DNA of 64,000 nt from Bacteroidota bacterium (GCA_003164895.1 PLUL01000006.1:1-64000), one strand, 5' to 3'. Counted from the first letter of the stretch, positions 24,888 to 33,786 are shown. The notes: generated by a model not told the origin, from the letters alone. Numbers and translations are program-made.

Positions 24888-25499
24888 ATGAAGACAACAA
24901 AAATAATTATCGGACTTTTTTCTTTGAGTTTGCTTTTGAGCGGATTTATTTTCTTTCAAAGTCAAAATAATCCAGCAGCTGTGCCGCAAAATGAAGCTGG
25001 AGAAACAATTCATTGGCACACTTTTCAGGAAGCGGTGCAATTAAGCCAGAAGGAAAAGAAAAAAGTTTTTATTGACGTTTACACGAGTTGGTGCGGATGG
25101 TGCAAAGTGATGGAGAAAAACACGTTTACCAACCCTGTGATTATAAAATACGTGAACGAACATTTTTATGCCGTGAGATTAGATGCTGAAATGAAAGATA
25201 CCGTTAGGTTTAACAATTCCGTTTTCGTAAATCCAAGTCCGAATGTGCCGCGTTCTACTCACCAGTTGGCGTCATCGCTTTTGAGCAATAAACTTTCTTA
25301 TCCCACAACGGTTTATCTGGATGAGAATTTTAATTTACTTACTCAAGTTCCCGGTTATCTTCAACCCAATCAGCTTGAACCCATCGTAAAATATTTTGGA
25401 GAAGATGCATACAAAACCATTCAGTGGGATGATTATTCAAAAACATTTAAGGGCGAGATCACAGCTCCGCCTCCGGCAGTAACTCCCCCCGGACATTAA
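24888..25499 (+). CDS. Thioredoxin-fold lipid-free secreted or anchored protein (WCGWC motif)
   Basis: 203 residues. An N-terminal hydrophobic segment (IIIGLFSLSLLLSGFIFF) acts as signal or anchor. The thioredoxin-like domain has VFIDVYTSWCGWCKVMEKNTF near residues 60-80, with the redox pair C-G-W-C. SYPTTVYLDENFNLLTQVPGYL provides the cis-proline loop and the final strand. This form is common in periplasmic Bacteroidota thioredoxins that reduce protein disulfides or work in cytochrome maturation. TACATTTG ends only 2 nt before the ATG, so it is either a leaderless promoter or chance. Confidence 0.9.
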   Translation: MKTTKIIIGLFSLSLLLSGFIFFQSQNNPAAVPQNEAGETIHWHTFQEAVQLSQKEKKKVFIDVYTSWCGWCKVMEKNTFTNPVIIKYVNEHFYAVRLDAEMKDTVRFNNSVFVNPSPNVPRSTHQLASSLLSNKLSYPTTVYLDENFNLLTQVPGYLQPNQLEPIVKYFGEDAYKTIQWDDYSKTFKGEITAPPPAVTPPGH

Positions 25500-25535
25500 T
25501 AAATAGATTCTATTTGAGATAGAACGAAGTTTATC

Positions 25536-25949
25536 ATGAACAAAAAACCTTCAGCCGAATTTAATTTAAAAGCAAAAGTGTTGGATGTGCTGGCATTTCA
25601 TAAATACACTTTCAGCCAGCTTGCAGAATATCTTGGCACTACGGAAAAAGAATTGGATACTCAATTTGAAAATAATTCGCTTGAAGTGCGCACACTTGAA
25701 TTAATGTCGAAAGCGCTTCGTATTCCGCTTTACAGTTTTTTCAGAGAAGGAGATTATGATGTAAGTTTAGGAGAAGAACAATATTACAATATTGATATTT
25801 GGGGAAAAGATGGAATTAAGCTGCGCGCAAAACTGAACGATGCCGATACCTGCGATATATCCGATAAAGAACTTGAGAAATTAAAAATGGAAATTAAAGA
25901 ATTAGAAAAACTAATACACCAAATAGAAACCAAACGAAAAAAGAAATAA
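25536..25949 (+). CDS. Helix-turn-helix (XRE-like) protein with C-terminal coiled coil
   Basis: 137 residues. Residues about 10-65 (KVLDVLAFHKYTFSQLAEYLGTTEKELDTQFENNSLEVRTLELMSKALRIPLYSFF) match an XRE-like HTH. The C-terminus (about 105-137) is a Lys/Glu-rich coiled coil. The middle part (YYNIDIWGKDGIKLRAKLN) has no family I recognise. Likely a DNA-binding protein, perhaps dimeric through the coiled coil. It is followed 4 bp later by the metal-binding lipoprotein, suggesting one transcript. Confidence 0.7.
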   Translation: MNKKPSAEFNLKAKVLDVLAFHKYTFSQLAEYLGTTEKELDTQFENNSLEVRTLELMSKALRIPLYSFFREGDYDVSLGEEQYYNIDIWGKDGIKLRAKLNDADTCDISDKELEKLKMEIKELEKLIHQIETKRKKK

Positions 25950-25953
25950 CACT

Positions 25954-26229
25954 ATGAAAAAACATTTTTTATTATCCGTTGTTACCGGAGCCGTTGCACT
26001 ATCGCTCACAATTTTGGGATGTGGAAATGCAAAAGAAAAAAAACAAGATGACGGAGCGGTACCAAAAGATACCTCCAAAGGAGTTTCTGTAATGGTGACT
26101 GATACCTTGCATAAGCAGGAAGTATCGTTGGTTTATATATGCCCCTGCGGCGGCTGCCCCGAAGTGAGAGAGGCAAAAGCCGGCAATTGCCCTAAGTGCG
26201 GAATAGAATTAGTTAAGGAGAAAAAGTAA
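25954..26229 (+). CDS. Small lipoprotein with heavy-metal-binding (HMBD-like) domain
   Basis: 91 residues. A lipoprotein signal (LSLTILGCGN) is followed by a short linker and a C-terminal Cys cluster: YICPCGGCPEVREAKAGNCPKCGIELV. This matches the heavy-metal-binding domain found at the N-terminus of copper efflux proteins (normally CPMHPEV...GKCPKCGM-L), but with CPCGGCPEV replacing the Met-His part, so four to five cysteines could bind metal. It lies 4 bp behind the HTH gene. Function is inferred as periplasmic metal binding; no transporter gene is nearby. Confidence 0.75.
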   Translation: MKKHFLLSVVTGAVALSLTILGCGNAKEKKQDDGAVPKDTSKGVSVMVTDTLHKQEVSLVYICPCGGCPEVREAKAGNCPKCGIELVKEKK

Positions 26230-26403
26230 GGAGTGGCTTGTGATATTTTATTGAGCTCAAGGAAAATAGTTATTTGTTATTCCAAGATTCCACCGATTTT
26301 AGAAATCTGCCTACCGATCAAACAGGTCGAGAACATCTCGATACATCCTCAAAGCAAATCTACTCGATGTGACAGATTGCGTGAATCCTGAAGTCGTGCT
26401 CTC

Positions 26404-26985
26404 CTACATAATTCCTAACAACCTAAAGAGAATAAGAATCAAAGCTATCACCAGCAAAAGGTAAATAATGCTTCCTAAGCCAGTATTCAATAATAAGGAA
26501 AGAACAAACAGCACAATCAATATCACAACAATGAACCATAATAATGAGTGACGCCCTTCCTCTTGGCTAGAAATACTTTTGGCTACGGTGCGGATATTTT
26601 TTAGTTCGGTAATTGTGTTGGGAGTAATGGTTTTTTTCTCGCTGCTTACTGCAGATGGAGTAGTGGAGGCGGTAATAATTTTTGGAGTTTCTCTTTTAGC
26701 TTTTGGAGTAGCATCGGCACTTGTAGCAGGAGTCATTATAACAGGAGCAGGTTCTAAAACATTATTTTCAACTGTAGCTTGGGTAACAGGAGTTGTTTCA
26801 GCAACCGTGGTTTTTACTTTTTGAGAAGCAGTTTCTGTTTTATGTTTGGTAGTAGCCATGTCAATATAATAACCACTTCGGTAATGTCTTTTAGTAATAG
26901 AAAAAGTTGACAGGTTGGTGCTGCACGATGCAAACAACATAGCTGCTGCCGCAAAAAGGAATAAGGAATAAATAATCTTTTTCAT
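26404..26985 (-). CDS. Lipoprotein with Thr-rich linker and C-terminal membrane helices
   Basis: 193 residues. A lipoprotein signal (MLFASCSTNL) is followed by FSITKRHYRSGYYIDM, a motif seen near the N-terminus of several Bacteroidota lipoproteins. A Thr/Ala/Pro-rich disordered stretch (about 45-130) leads to two C-terminal hydrophobic helices (about 147-192: LLWFIVVILIVLFVLSLLL and IIYLLLVIALILILFRLLG). I do not recognise the function. The combination of lipid anchor and terminal helices is unusual and may indicate an inner-membrane-anchored envelope protein. Confidence 0.7.
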   Translation of the reverse strand: MKKIIYSLFLFAAAAMLFASCSTNLSTFSITKRHYRSGYYIDMATTKHKTETASQKVKTTVAETTPVTQATVENNVLEPAPVIMTPATSADATPKAKRETPKIITASTTPSAVSSEKKTITPNTITELKNIRTVAKSISSQEEGRHSLLWFIVVILIVLFVLSLLLNTGLGSIIYLLLVIALILILFRLLGIM

Positions 26986-27095
26986 AGTAGGGGTTTAGTG
27001 TTTTGTAAGTATAGTGTTTTTTAAAAACCAAGTTAAAGATTAACGCGGTCTTTTTATTAAGCAAATATGAACAGGTTTAGCAAAATCATTGTTGC

Positions 27096-27116
27096 GTAAC
27101 TTTAGAAATAAGTTAC
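27096..27116. other. Short perfect inverted repeat downstream of the repeat protein
   Basis: GTAACTT at 27096-27102 and AAGTTAC at 27110-27116 form a 7-bp stem with a 7-nt loop in the gap after the gene ending at 27154. There is no T-run, so a terminator role is weak. Confidence 0.3.
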
Positions 27117-27153
27117 ATCATTCACACATTATTGATTTGGAAATGGTAATGGC

Positions 27154-29886
27154 TTACTTTGTTTCGTTCTCAAACATTGTTTCGGTGATGGGATCTTTAT
27201 CTTTAAAGAAATAAACTCCGCCCCAGTTGTGCGTAACGCGGGTATAAACTCCGGCATAATCATCTTTAATAACCACACGGCGAAGAATTGTTTTGTTGCC
27301 ATCCACAGTTTCTTCTTCGGTAACACCGGCAGGATATTTTGCTCTAAGCTCATTCACATATTGTTTCTTTTGATCTTCAGCCGAAACAGCAGGAGCATCT
27401 TTTTGTTTTTTCGGTGTCTGAACAACCGTTTGATTGCTGTTAAGAATATCTGCAATCTGTTTCAATCTGTCCTTCGGATATTTTTCAGAAGGTTTATAAC
27501 TCAACGCTTCTTCGTAAGCTGGCTTGGCGGTGTGGTAATCTTTTTTTGAGAACGCAATATCGCCTCGTGATATAGCAGTGGAATATTTCAGCTGAATATC
27601 TTTATCCGCCTGCGCCTGACCTCTTGCTTTTTCTATCTGCGCAATTTCGGCAAGTTTATCTTTTGGATATTGTTCATTAGGTTTGTAGGTGAGCGCTTCG
27701 TTGTAAGCCACTTTTGCATTGGCAAAACTATTTTCTTTGAATGCGGCATCGCCTCTGGCAACCGCAGCGAGATAATCTTTATCCGCAACTTGTCCGGCAG
27801 ATTGTTTGTCGGCTTTGGTTTTCAGCAGTTTATCCATCTCTGCAATTTTATCTTTCGGAAATTGTTCCAAAGGTTTTATTCCAGATGCTTCCTGATAATC
27901 GCTTTTTGCAGTTGCATAATCTTTGGCGGCAACATCTTTAGCTGCACGGGCAAGCGCTTCGTTATATTTTTTATTCTGTTCCTGTGCCGATTGATTTTTC
28001 AGCAAAGTTTCTAACTCAGTAAGTTTTTGTTTCGGATATTGTTCGGCAGGTTTCAGCGTGGATGCTTCGGCATAAGAAGTTTTAGCTGTGGAATAATCTT
28101 TCGTAGTCATTGCATTATCTCCTTTGGCAATGGCAGCTTTATATTTTTCATCCGCTTCTTTTGCCGATTGAGCAGCAGCAGCTATTTTGTCAATCTCGGC
28201 AAGTTTTGTTTTGGGATATTGCTCCGCGGGTTTTATTCCAAGCGCATTGTTGTATTCCGATTTTGCGTTATCATAATCTTTGGCGGCAAAAAACTTATCG
28301 GCTTTTGCAACGGCATCTTTAAATTGCTGGTCTTTTTCTGCTGAAGATTTTTGAGAAGCAATATCGGCAAGCAGTTTATCAATCTCCGCGATTTTTGTTT
28401 TAGGATATTGCTCCGCAGGTTTTAACGCCGAAGCATCGGCATACGAACTTTTTGCAGACATGTAATTTTTCTTTCCGAATAATTCATCGGCTTTTGCAAT
28501 CATGTTTTTATATTTCTTGTCAAGTTCTTCGCTTTTTGACATATCGGCAAGAAACTTGTCTATCTCCGCGATTTTTGTTTTAGGATATTGCTCCGAAGAT
28601 TTTAACTCAGATGCTTGCTTGTAAGAACTTTTTGCACCTGCATAATCTTTTGTTCCGAAAGTAGCATCGGCTTTTGCAATCAGATCTTTGTATTGCTGGT
28701 CTTTCTTTTTGTCTGCATCAGCCGATGAAAGTAATTTATCAATTTCCGCAAGTTTTGTTTTGGGATACGATTCAGAAGATTTTAATCCCAATGCTTCAGT
28801 GTAATTTGATTTTGCATTGGTGTAATTTTTTGAACCAAATGCTGCATCTGCTTTTGCAATGGCAGCTTTGTATTTGTCGTCAATTTCTTTTTGCTTTCCT
28901 GCATCCGCCAAAAGATTATCAATCTCCGCAAGTTTTGTTTTAGGATATTGTTCTGAAGGTTTTATGCCGGATGCTTCATTATATCCGGCTTTTGCAGTGG
29001 TATAATCTTTCTTGCCAAATGCGCCGTCAGCTTTTGCGATAACAGCTTTATATTTATCGTCAATCTCTCTTTGTTTACCTGCATTGGCAAGCAGTTTATC
29101 AATCTCCGCAAGTTTTTGTTTAGGATAAGGTTCAGTGGGTTTCAAAACTGCAGCCTCGCTGTATCCACTTTTTGCATTCATGTAATCAGTATTGCTGAAT
29201 GATTTATCCGCTTTGTCAATTGCAGCTTTATATTTTTTATCAAGTTCCATTTGCTTTTGAGCTTCCTGTGCGGCATTCTTAGCTTTTTCCGCCATTTCTT
29301 TTTCTGCTTTCTTTTGCAAATCCTCAAGCTCAGAAAGTTTCGACTGAACGGCATCGGTATATTTCTGATCGTAATTAAAATTGGTTTCAGACGGAATGTA
29401 TTGATAAATGGCAATGGGTTGACTGAGGATTGCTTCCACGCGTTTTGAAATTTCGGGAGCAGAAGGCATTTCAAAAAGAGTTACATCCGGTTGAAACGGA
29501 TTGAAGTTGCCCGCATCAACTCTATCAGCAGGAACATTGGAAGTATTTATCTTAAATTTTTTTGTTACATATCCCGGTTTTGTGATGGCGATAATATATT
29601 CTCCGTTTGGAGGGAGTTCAAAACTGAATTTTCCATTTGATGTGGTAACTACTTGTTGAAGCTGCGTGCCGCCTTTATAAAGCGTAACGATGGAGCCGGT
29701 TAATTTTTCGCCTCCTGAAAATACTTTTCCGTCAACTGGCATTACCCAGCTTTGTGCGAAAGAAATCGTTTGAAAAAGAAAAAGAGAAATAATTACTAAG
29801 AAACGGAAAAGGGGAAGCGATATTTCCGTCAGACTATGGAAATATTCAATTTTAGAATTATTTTCAATGAGTAGAGGTCTTTTCAT
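27154..29886 (-). CDS. Secreted 910-residue protein: regulatory beta domain plus ten TPR-like repeats
   Basis: A hydrophobic signal (FLVIISLFLFQTISFAQS) is preceded by about 25 extra residues, so the true start may be an internal codon. A carboxypeptidase-regulatory-like domain follows (about 47-135: VDGKVFSGGEKLTGSIVTLYKGG to GYVTKKF). A Lys/Ala coiled coil (about 180-215) leads into ten repeats of about 60-70 residues with the core YxxAxxxYxxAxxLKPxExYPKxKLAEID. They resemble tetratricopeptide helices arranged as a long alpha-solenoid. The C-terminal domain (about 845-910) has KQYVNELRAKYPAGVTEETVDGN-like residues and THNWGGVYFFKDKDPIT. The family is seen in Bacteroidota but its role is unknown; a periplasmic scaffold is plausible. 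Confidence 0.8.
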   Translation of the reverse strand: MKRPLLIENNSKIEYFHSLTEISLPLFRFLVIISLFLFQTISFAQSWVMPVDGKVFSGGEKLTGSIVTLYKGGTQLQQVVTTSNGKFSFELPPNGEYIIAITKPGYVTKKFKINTSNVPADRVDAGNFNPFQPDVTLFEMPSAPEISKRVEAILSQPIAIYQYIPSETNFNYDQKYTDAVQSKLSELEDLQKKAEKEMAEKAKNAAQEAQKQMELDKKYKAAIDKADKSFSNTDYMNAKSGYSEAAVLKPTEPYPKQKLAEIDKLLANAGKQREIDDKYKAVIAKADGAFGKKDYTTAKAGYNEASGIKPSEQYPKTKLAEIDNLLADAGKQKEIDDKYKAAIAKADAAFGSKNYTNAKSNYTEALGLKSSESYPKTKLAEIDKLLSSADADKKKDQQYKDLIAKADATFGTKDYAGAKSSYKQASELKSSEQYPKTKIAEIDKFLADMSKSEELDKKYKNMIAKADELFGKKNYMSAKSSYADASALKPAEQYPKTKIAEIDKLLADIASQKSSAEKDQQFKDAVAKADKFFAAKDYDNAKSEYNNALGIKPAEQYPKTKLAEIDKIAAAAQSAKEADEKYKAAIAKGDNAMTTKDYSTAKTSYAEASTLKPAEQYPKQKLTELETLLKNQSAQEQNKKYNEALARAAKDVAAKDYATAKSDYQEASGIKPLEQFPKDKIAEMDKLLKTKADKQSAGQVADKDYLAAVARGDAAFKENSFANAKVAYNEALTYKPNEQYPKDKLAEIAQIEKARGQAQADKDIQLKYSTAISRGDIAFSKKDYHTAKPAYEEALSYKPSEKYPKDRLKQIADILNSNQTVVQTPKKQKDAPAVSAEDQKKQYVNELRAKYPAGVTEEETVDGNKTILRRVVIKDDYAGVYTRVTHNWGGVYFFKDKDPITETMFENETK
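27440..29250 (-). repeat. Ten tandem coding repeats of about 180-210 bp
   Basis: Ten consecutive repeat units encode the alpha-helical solenoid of the 910-residue protein. Recurring landmarks are YPKTKLAEIDKLL, ADAxFGxKxYxxAK and YKAAIAKAD. The units are well conserved at DNA level, so copy-number change by recombination is possible. Confidence 0.85.
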
Positions 29887-29958
29887 TCTTAAAGCTACAA
29901 ATGTCGTGAAAATTATTTCACCAATAAATTATTTTATTCACAGTAAATGATTTATATA

Positions 29959-29966
29959 TATATTTG
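29959..29966 (+). promoter_or_regulatory. -7 box TATATTTG before rpsU
   Basis: TATATTTG lies 26 nt upstream of the rpsU ATG, within a 106-bp gap between divergent genes. No exact -33 TTTG is present. Confidence 0.5.
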
Positions 29967-29992
29967 CGACCTTAATAACTAATCAAAAAAAA

Positions 29993-30184
29993 ATGTTAAT
30001 TGTACCAGTAAAAGAAGGTGAAGGCGTAGAAAAATCGCTGAAGAAACTTAAAAAGAAATTTGAAAAGACGGGAGTTCTTCGTGAACTTCGCAAACGTCAG
30101 GTTTTTACCAAGCCTTCAGTTGTAAGAAGAGAAACCGTTAAGCGCGCAAAATATAAGCAGCGTCTTATTGAGGCGGAAATTTAA
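29993..30184 (+). CDS. rpsU: 30S ribosomal protein S21
   Basis: 63 residues with the standard S21 form: MLIVPVKEGEGVEKSLKKLKKKFEKTGVLRELRKRQVFTKPSV and a basic RRETVKRAKYKQR tail. It binds the 3' end of 16S rRNA and helps initiation. It is followed by xer and hpf, a usual Bacteroidota order. Confidence 0.97.
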   Translation: MLIVPVKEGEGVEKSLKKLKKKFEKTGVLRELRKRQVFTKPSVVRRETVKRAKYKQRLIEAEI

Positions 30185-30280
30185 TTTTTGTCTCTCAATT
30201 ATTATTTCCTATTCATTTATAAGTTGGAAATAATTCTCATTCGTTTTCGTTGTCTCCATTAACGATTAAGAATTTCATTC

Positions 30281-31162
30281 ATGCACAAGGAGGCGTTCAT
30301 CAATTATCTTCGCTACGAAAAGCGCCTCTCACCTCACACCGTTACCGCTTATTCCAATGATCTCGATCAGTTCTTTATTTATCTGAAAAGCGTTTATTCG
30401 CTGGATAATATAAAGGAAGTAAATCATTCCGTAATCCGCTCATGGATAGTTTCGCTGATGGAAAATAAAATCATAGCACGTTCGGTAAACAGAAAAATAA
30501 GCGCGCTTAAATCATTTTATAAATATCTTCTGCGCGAAAAAATTCTGGATGTGAATCCGATGCACAAAATCCAATCGCCAAAAAATCCGAAGCGGCTTCC
30601 TGTATTTGTTGAAGAAAGTAAAATGAATTCTTTGATCGAAGATATTTCTTTTGAAAATGATTTTGAAGGACGGAGAAATTTCCTAATCATAGAAATGCTT
30701 TATTCAACCGGAATGAGGCGCATTGAATTGGTTAACCTGAAAGAATCCGACATTAATTATTATAATCACACAATAAAAGTTCTTGGTAAAAGAAATAAAG
30801 AAAGACTGATTCCGTTGACTCCTGAGCTAATCGTACTTATAAAGGAATACATTGACCAAAGAAATAAATCCATTCAGGTGAAAAATGATTTTTTATTTCT
30901 GACCGAAAAAGGTAACCAAATTTACCCAGGTGCCGTATACCGTGTTGTAAAGGATGCACTTAATAAGGTAACAACACTGGCAAAAAAAAGTCCGCACGTA
31001 TTAAGACATACATTTGCAACTCATCTTTTAAATAACGGAGCTAATCTGAACGCAATAAAAGAATTACTTGGACATGCAAATCTTGCCGCCACACAAATTT
31101 ATACTCACAACACCATTGGAAAACTAAAATCTGTATATTCGAAAGCACATCCTAAAGCATAA
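30281..31162 (+). CDS. Tyrosine recombinase XerC/XerD
   Basis: 293 residues. A SAM-like N-terminal domain (INYLRYEKRLSPHTVTAYSNDLDQFFIYL) is followed by the catalytic domain: the first Arg in STGMRRIELVNLKESDI, the Lys in VLGKRNKERLIPL, HVLRHTFATHLLNNGANL with H-x-x-R, GHANLAATQIYTH with the second His and the nucleophile Tyr. It resolves chromosome dimers at dif. The XerC or XerD identity cannot be set without phylogeny. The rpsU-xer-hpf context marks it as the housekeeping copy, not a phage integrase. Confidence 0.95.
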   Translation: MHKEAFINYLRYEKRLSPHTVTAYSNDLDQFFIYLKSVYSLDNIKEVNHSVIRSWIVSLMENKIIARSVNRKISALKSFYKYLLREKILDVNPMHKIQSPKNPKRLPVFVEESKMNSLIEDISFENDFEGRRNFLIIEMLYSTGMRRIELVNLKESDINYYNHTIKVLGKRNKERLIPLTPELIVLIKEYIDQRNKSIQVKNDFLFLTEKGNQIYPGAVYRVVKDALNKVTTLAKKSPHVLRHTFATHLLNNGANLNAIKELLGHANLAATQIYTHNTIGKLKSVYSKAHPKA

Positions 31163-31185
31163 TAATCAATACTAATCTTATATAT

Positions 31186-31521
31186 ATGAACATCCAAATT
31201 CAATCCATCCATTTTGATGCTGACAAAAAACTTACTACTCTTATCACCAAGAAAGTAGAAAAATTACATCACTTCTTTGACGGAATTATCGGAAGCGAAG
31301 TGTTTATGAAAATAGACAAAGCAACTACTGCTGAAAATAAAGTTGTCGAGATAAAACTGAATGTTCCCGGGAATGCGCTTTTTGTAAAACGCCAGTGTCA
31401 ATCTTTTGAAGAAGCTGCCGATGAATGCACCGATGCATTGCGCCAGCAATTAAAAAAGCACAAGGAAAAAACCCGAAGAAGTTTATCTCGCAAGAGAGAA
31501 ACGGTAAAGTTCATCGCGTAA
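31186..31521 (+). CDS. hpf: Ribosome hibernation promoting factor (RaiA/HPF family)
   Basis: 111 residues, the short HPF form. MNIQIQSIHFDADKKLTTLITKKVEKLHHFFDGIIGSEVFMKI to VKRQCQSFEEAADECTDALRQQLKKHKEK is the beta-alpha-beta fold that binds in the 30S decoding region. The C-terminal dimerisation domain of long HPF is missing. It lies upstream of the tRNA group. Confidence 0.93.
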   Translation: MNIQIQSIHFDADKKLTTLITKKVEKLHHFFDGIIGSEVFMKIDKATTAENKVVEIKLNVPGNALFVKRQCQSFEEAADECTDALRQQLKKHKEKTRRSLSRKRETVKFIA

Positions 31522-31576
31522 TTTTTTTTCTTCCGTAAAAATTTTCTCATCCTTGTTCAAGGAACGAAATGTTTTC

Positions 31577-31584
31577 TACTTTTG
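31577..31584 (+). promoter_or_regulatory. -7 box TACTTTTG before the tRNA group
   Basis: TACTTTTG lies 30 nt before tRNA-Thr. A CTTG at 31552-31555 is 21 nt upstream, giving a plausible -33/-7 pair for the four-tRNA transcript. Confidence 0.5.
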
Positions 31585-31614
31585 CAACTCGTTTTTTGAA
31601 CTTGATATTATTTT

Positions 31615-31687
<73 letters not shown>

Positions 31688-31769
31688 CTAAAAATGTTCT
31701 TTGTTTCATGATTCATGTTCCTTGTTGTTCTGCGTTAAATCTAAAAACTTAAACTTGGAACTTAGATTT

Positions 31770-31852
31770 GGGGAGATAGCCAAGTGGTCAAAGGCAACAG
31801 ACTGTAAATCTGTCTTCTTCGGAATTCCAAGGTTCAAATCCTTGTCTCCCCA
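31770..31852 (+). tRNA. tRNA-Tyr (GTA)
   Basis: 83 nt with a long variable arm (class II). The acceptor GGGGAGA pairs with TCTCCCC; anticodon GTA is in the loop CTGTAAA; the discriminator is A. Confidence 0.97.
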
Positions 31853-31869
31853 CAAAGGAAAAATGTTAT

Positions 31870-31942
31870 GCGGAAGTAGCTCAGTTGGTAGAGCGGCAGC
31901 CTTCCAAGCTGCAGGTCGCGGGTTCGAGCCTCGTCTTCCGCT
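31870..31942 (+). tRNA. tRNA-Gly (TCC)
   Basis: 73 nt. The acceptor GCGGAAG pairs with CTTCCGC; anticodon TCC sits between GCAGC and GCTGC stems; the discriminator is T. Confidence 0.97.
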
Positions 31943-31992
31943 CTTTGAAAGAGTTAAACGTTAAATTTATTATTAACCTTAACTTGAGTTAA

Positions 31993-32065
31993 GCCAATGT
32001 AGCTCAGTTGGTAGAGCACATCCTTGGTAGGGATGAGGTCACCGGTTCGATTCCGGTCATTGGCT
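31993..32065 (+). tRNA. tRNA-Thr (GGT)
   Basis: 73 nt. The acceptor GCCAATG pairs with CATTGGC; anticodon GGT lies between CATCC and GGATG; the discriminator is T. It is the last tRNA before tuf. Confidence 0.97.
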
Positions 32066-32200
32066 CTGAAAAAAATAATCTTCCCTCTTTAGAAGGTCGT
32101 CTCATAACGCTTCCACGTCCTAATGAGCTCTAAAGAAAAGATGGTTCACTTTATTGTAAAAAAATGTTAATAATTTTAGTGGTGGTGAGAAAATAATATA

Positions 32201-32208
32201 TATCTTCG
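32201..32208 (+). promoter_or_regulatory. -7-like box TATCTTCG upstream of tuf
   Basis: TATCTTCG, a one-base variant of TAnnTTTG, lies 65 nt before the tuf ATG in the 208-bp gap after the tRNAs. It would allow tuf to be transcribed apart from the tRNA transcript. Confidence 0.4.
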
Positions 32209-32273
32209 CACCCCTTAAATAAAAATTTTATTAATTCAGAATAAATCGTTTAATTTTTTAATCACTAATAACT

Positions 32274-33461
32274 ATGGCAAAAGAAAAATTTGATCGTTCC
32301 AAACCACACTTGAACATCGGAACTATCGGTCACGTTGACCACGGAAAAACAACTTTAACAGCTGCTATTACAACTGTACTCGCAGCGAAAGGGCTTGCGG
32401 TAATTAGAGACTTTGCTTCTATCGATAATGCTCCTGAAGAAAAAGAGCGTGGTATTACAATCAATACTTCGCACGTTGAATACTCAACCGAAAAACGTCA
32501 CTATGCGCACGTTGATTGTCCAGGTCACGCGGACTATGTGAAGAACATGGTTACAGGTGCTGCACAAATGGACGGAGCCATTTTAGTAGTTGCTGCAACA
32601 GACGGACCAATGCCACAAACTCGCGAACATATTCTTCTTGCTCGTCAGGTAGGTGTTCCTACGCTTGTTGTCTTCATGAATAAAGTTGACATGGTTGACG
32701 ATCCAGATCTTTTGGAACTTGTTGAAGATGAAATTCGCACGCTGCTTACTTTCTATGGATATGATGGAGCTAAAACTCCAATCATTCGCGGATCAGCACT
32801 TGGTGGACTGAACAACGATCCCAAATGGGTTCCTAAAATTATGGAACTGATGGATGCAGTTGATGCATTTATTCCAATTCCTGTTCGCGTTGTTGACAAA
32901 CCATTCTTAATGCCAGTGGAAGATATTTTTTCAATCACTGGTCGCGGAACAGTTGCAACGGGAAGAATTGAACAAGGTATTTGTAAAGTGGGAGAAGAAA
33001 TAGAAATCGTTGGAATGCGTGAAGAAAAAGTTAAAACTGTTATCACCGGAGTTGAAATGTTCCGTAAAGAACTCGACTCTGGACAAGCTGGCGACAACGC
33101 AGGTTTGTTGCTTCGTGGTGTTGACAAAAAAGATATTTGGAGAGGAATGGTTCTTGCTAAACCAGGATCAATTACTCCGCATACAATTTTCAAAGCCGAA
33201 GTTTACGTTCTGAAAAAAGAAGAAGGTGGTCGTCATACTCCTTTCCATAATAATTATCGTCCTCAGTTTTACATGCGTACAACTGATGTAACCGGCACTT
33301 GCACTCTTCCCGAAGGTAGAGAAATGGTAATGCCTGGTGATAACGTAACTATTCAAGTTGAATTGATTCAACCGGTTGCGATGGATAAAGGTCTTCGCTT
33401 CGCTATCCGTGAAGGCGGAAGAACAGTAGGCGCAGGACAGGTTATCGAAGTAATTAAATAA
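32274..33461 (+). CDS. tuf: Elongation factor Tu
   Basis: 395 residues. The GTPase domain has [10 protein letters not shown] (P-loop), [12 protein letters not shown] (switch I), DCPGHADY and NKVDMVDD. Domains 2 and 3 follow ([40 protein letters not shown]). It delivers aminoacyl-tRNA to the ribosome. It lies between tRNA-Thr(GGT) and tRNA-Trp, the typical Bacteroidota gene order. Confidence 0.99.
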   Translation: MAKEKFDRSKPHLNIGTIGHVDHGKTTLTAAITTVLAAKGLAVIRDFASIDNAPEEKERGITINTSHVEYSTEKRHYAHVDCPGHADYVKNMVTGAAQMDGAILVVAATDGPMPQTREHILLARQVGVPTLVVFMNKVDMVDDPDLLELVEDEIRTLLTFYGYDGAKTPIIRGSALGGLNNDPKWVPKIMELMDAVDAFIPIPVRVVDKPFLMPVEDIFSITGRGTVATGRIEQGICKVGEEIEIVGMREEKVKTVITGVEMFRKELDSGQAGDNAGLLLRGVDKKDIWRGMVLAKPGSITPHTIFKAEVYVLKKEEGGRHTPFHNNYRPQFYMRTTDVTGTCTLPEGREMVMPGDNVTIQVELIQPVAMDKGLRFAIREGGRTVGAGQVIEVIK

Positions 33462-33465
33462 AAGT

Positions 33466-33493
33466 TGGCGGCTGGAGGCTGCCAACTGAGCAT
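33466..33493. repeat. Heptamer-like cassette before tRNA-Trp
   Basis: Four 7-bp units (GTTGGCG, GCTGGAG, GCTGCCA, ACTGAGC) fill the gap between the tuf stop and tRNA-Trp. TTGGCGGCT and GGCTGCCAA can also pair as a small hairpin. Confidence 0.45.
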
Positions 33494-33566
33494 ACGGGCG
33501 TAGCTCAATTGGTAGAGCATCAGTCTCCAAAACTGAGGGCTGGGAGTTCGAGCCTCTCCGCCCGTG
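33494..33566 (+). tRNA. tRNA-Trp (CCA)
   Basis: 73 nt. The acceptor ACGGGCG pairs with CGCCCGT; anticodon CCA lies in the loop CTCCAAA; the discriminator is G. It is placed between tuf and secE as in many bacteria. Confidence 0.97.
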
Positions 33567-33587
33567 CATATAATAAGGAAGAAGATA

Positions 33588-33782
33588 ATGGGAAAGATTA
33601 GAGCATATATAAATGACACGTACAGTGAACTTGTATCAAAAGTTTCTTGGCCTACATTAAAGGAACTGAATGCAAGCGCGGTGATTGTGATGGTTTCAAC
33701 CTTAATGACTGCACTCGTTATATATGGAATGGATATGTCTTTCAAATTTATTATGGATATGATTTACGGATTTTTCGGATAA
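33588..33782 (+). CDS. secE: Preprotein translocase subunit SecE
   Basis: 64 residues from ATG at 33588. An earlier in-frame ATG at 33564 overlaps tRNA-Trp and is rejected. The short form has one amphipathic helix (INDTYSELVSKVSWPTLKEL, the conserved W-P block) and one membrane helix. It clamps SecY. nusG follows after 4 bp. Confidence 0.95.
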   Translation: MGKIRAYINDTYSELVSKVSWPTLKELNASAVIVMVSTLMTALVIYGMDMSFKFIMDMIYGFFG

Positions 33783-33786
33783 TAAA

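Noticed and set aside
27229-28943. Plus-strand frames opposite the 910-residue repeat protein
   Set aside because: They recur with the repeat period and are rich in Phe/Cys/Trp, typical of antisense reading of a Lys/Ala-rich gene.
30281-31162. Integrase of a mobile element
   Set aside because: The rpsU-xer-hpf context and full XerC/D motifs show the housekeeping recombinase; no att sites or cargo are seen near the tRNAs.
33564-33587. Longer SecE start at 33564
   Set aside because: It would begin inside the last bases of tRNA-Trp and add non-conserved residues.
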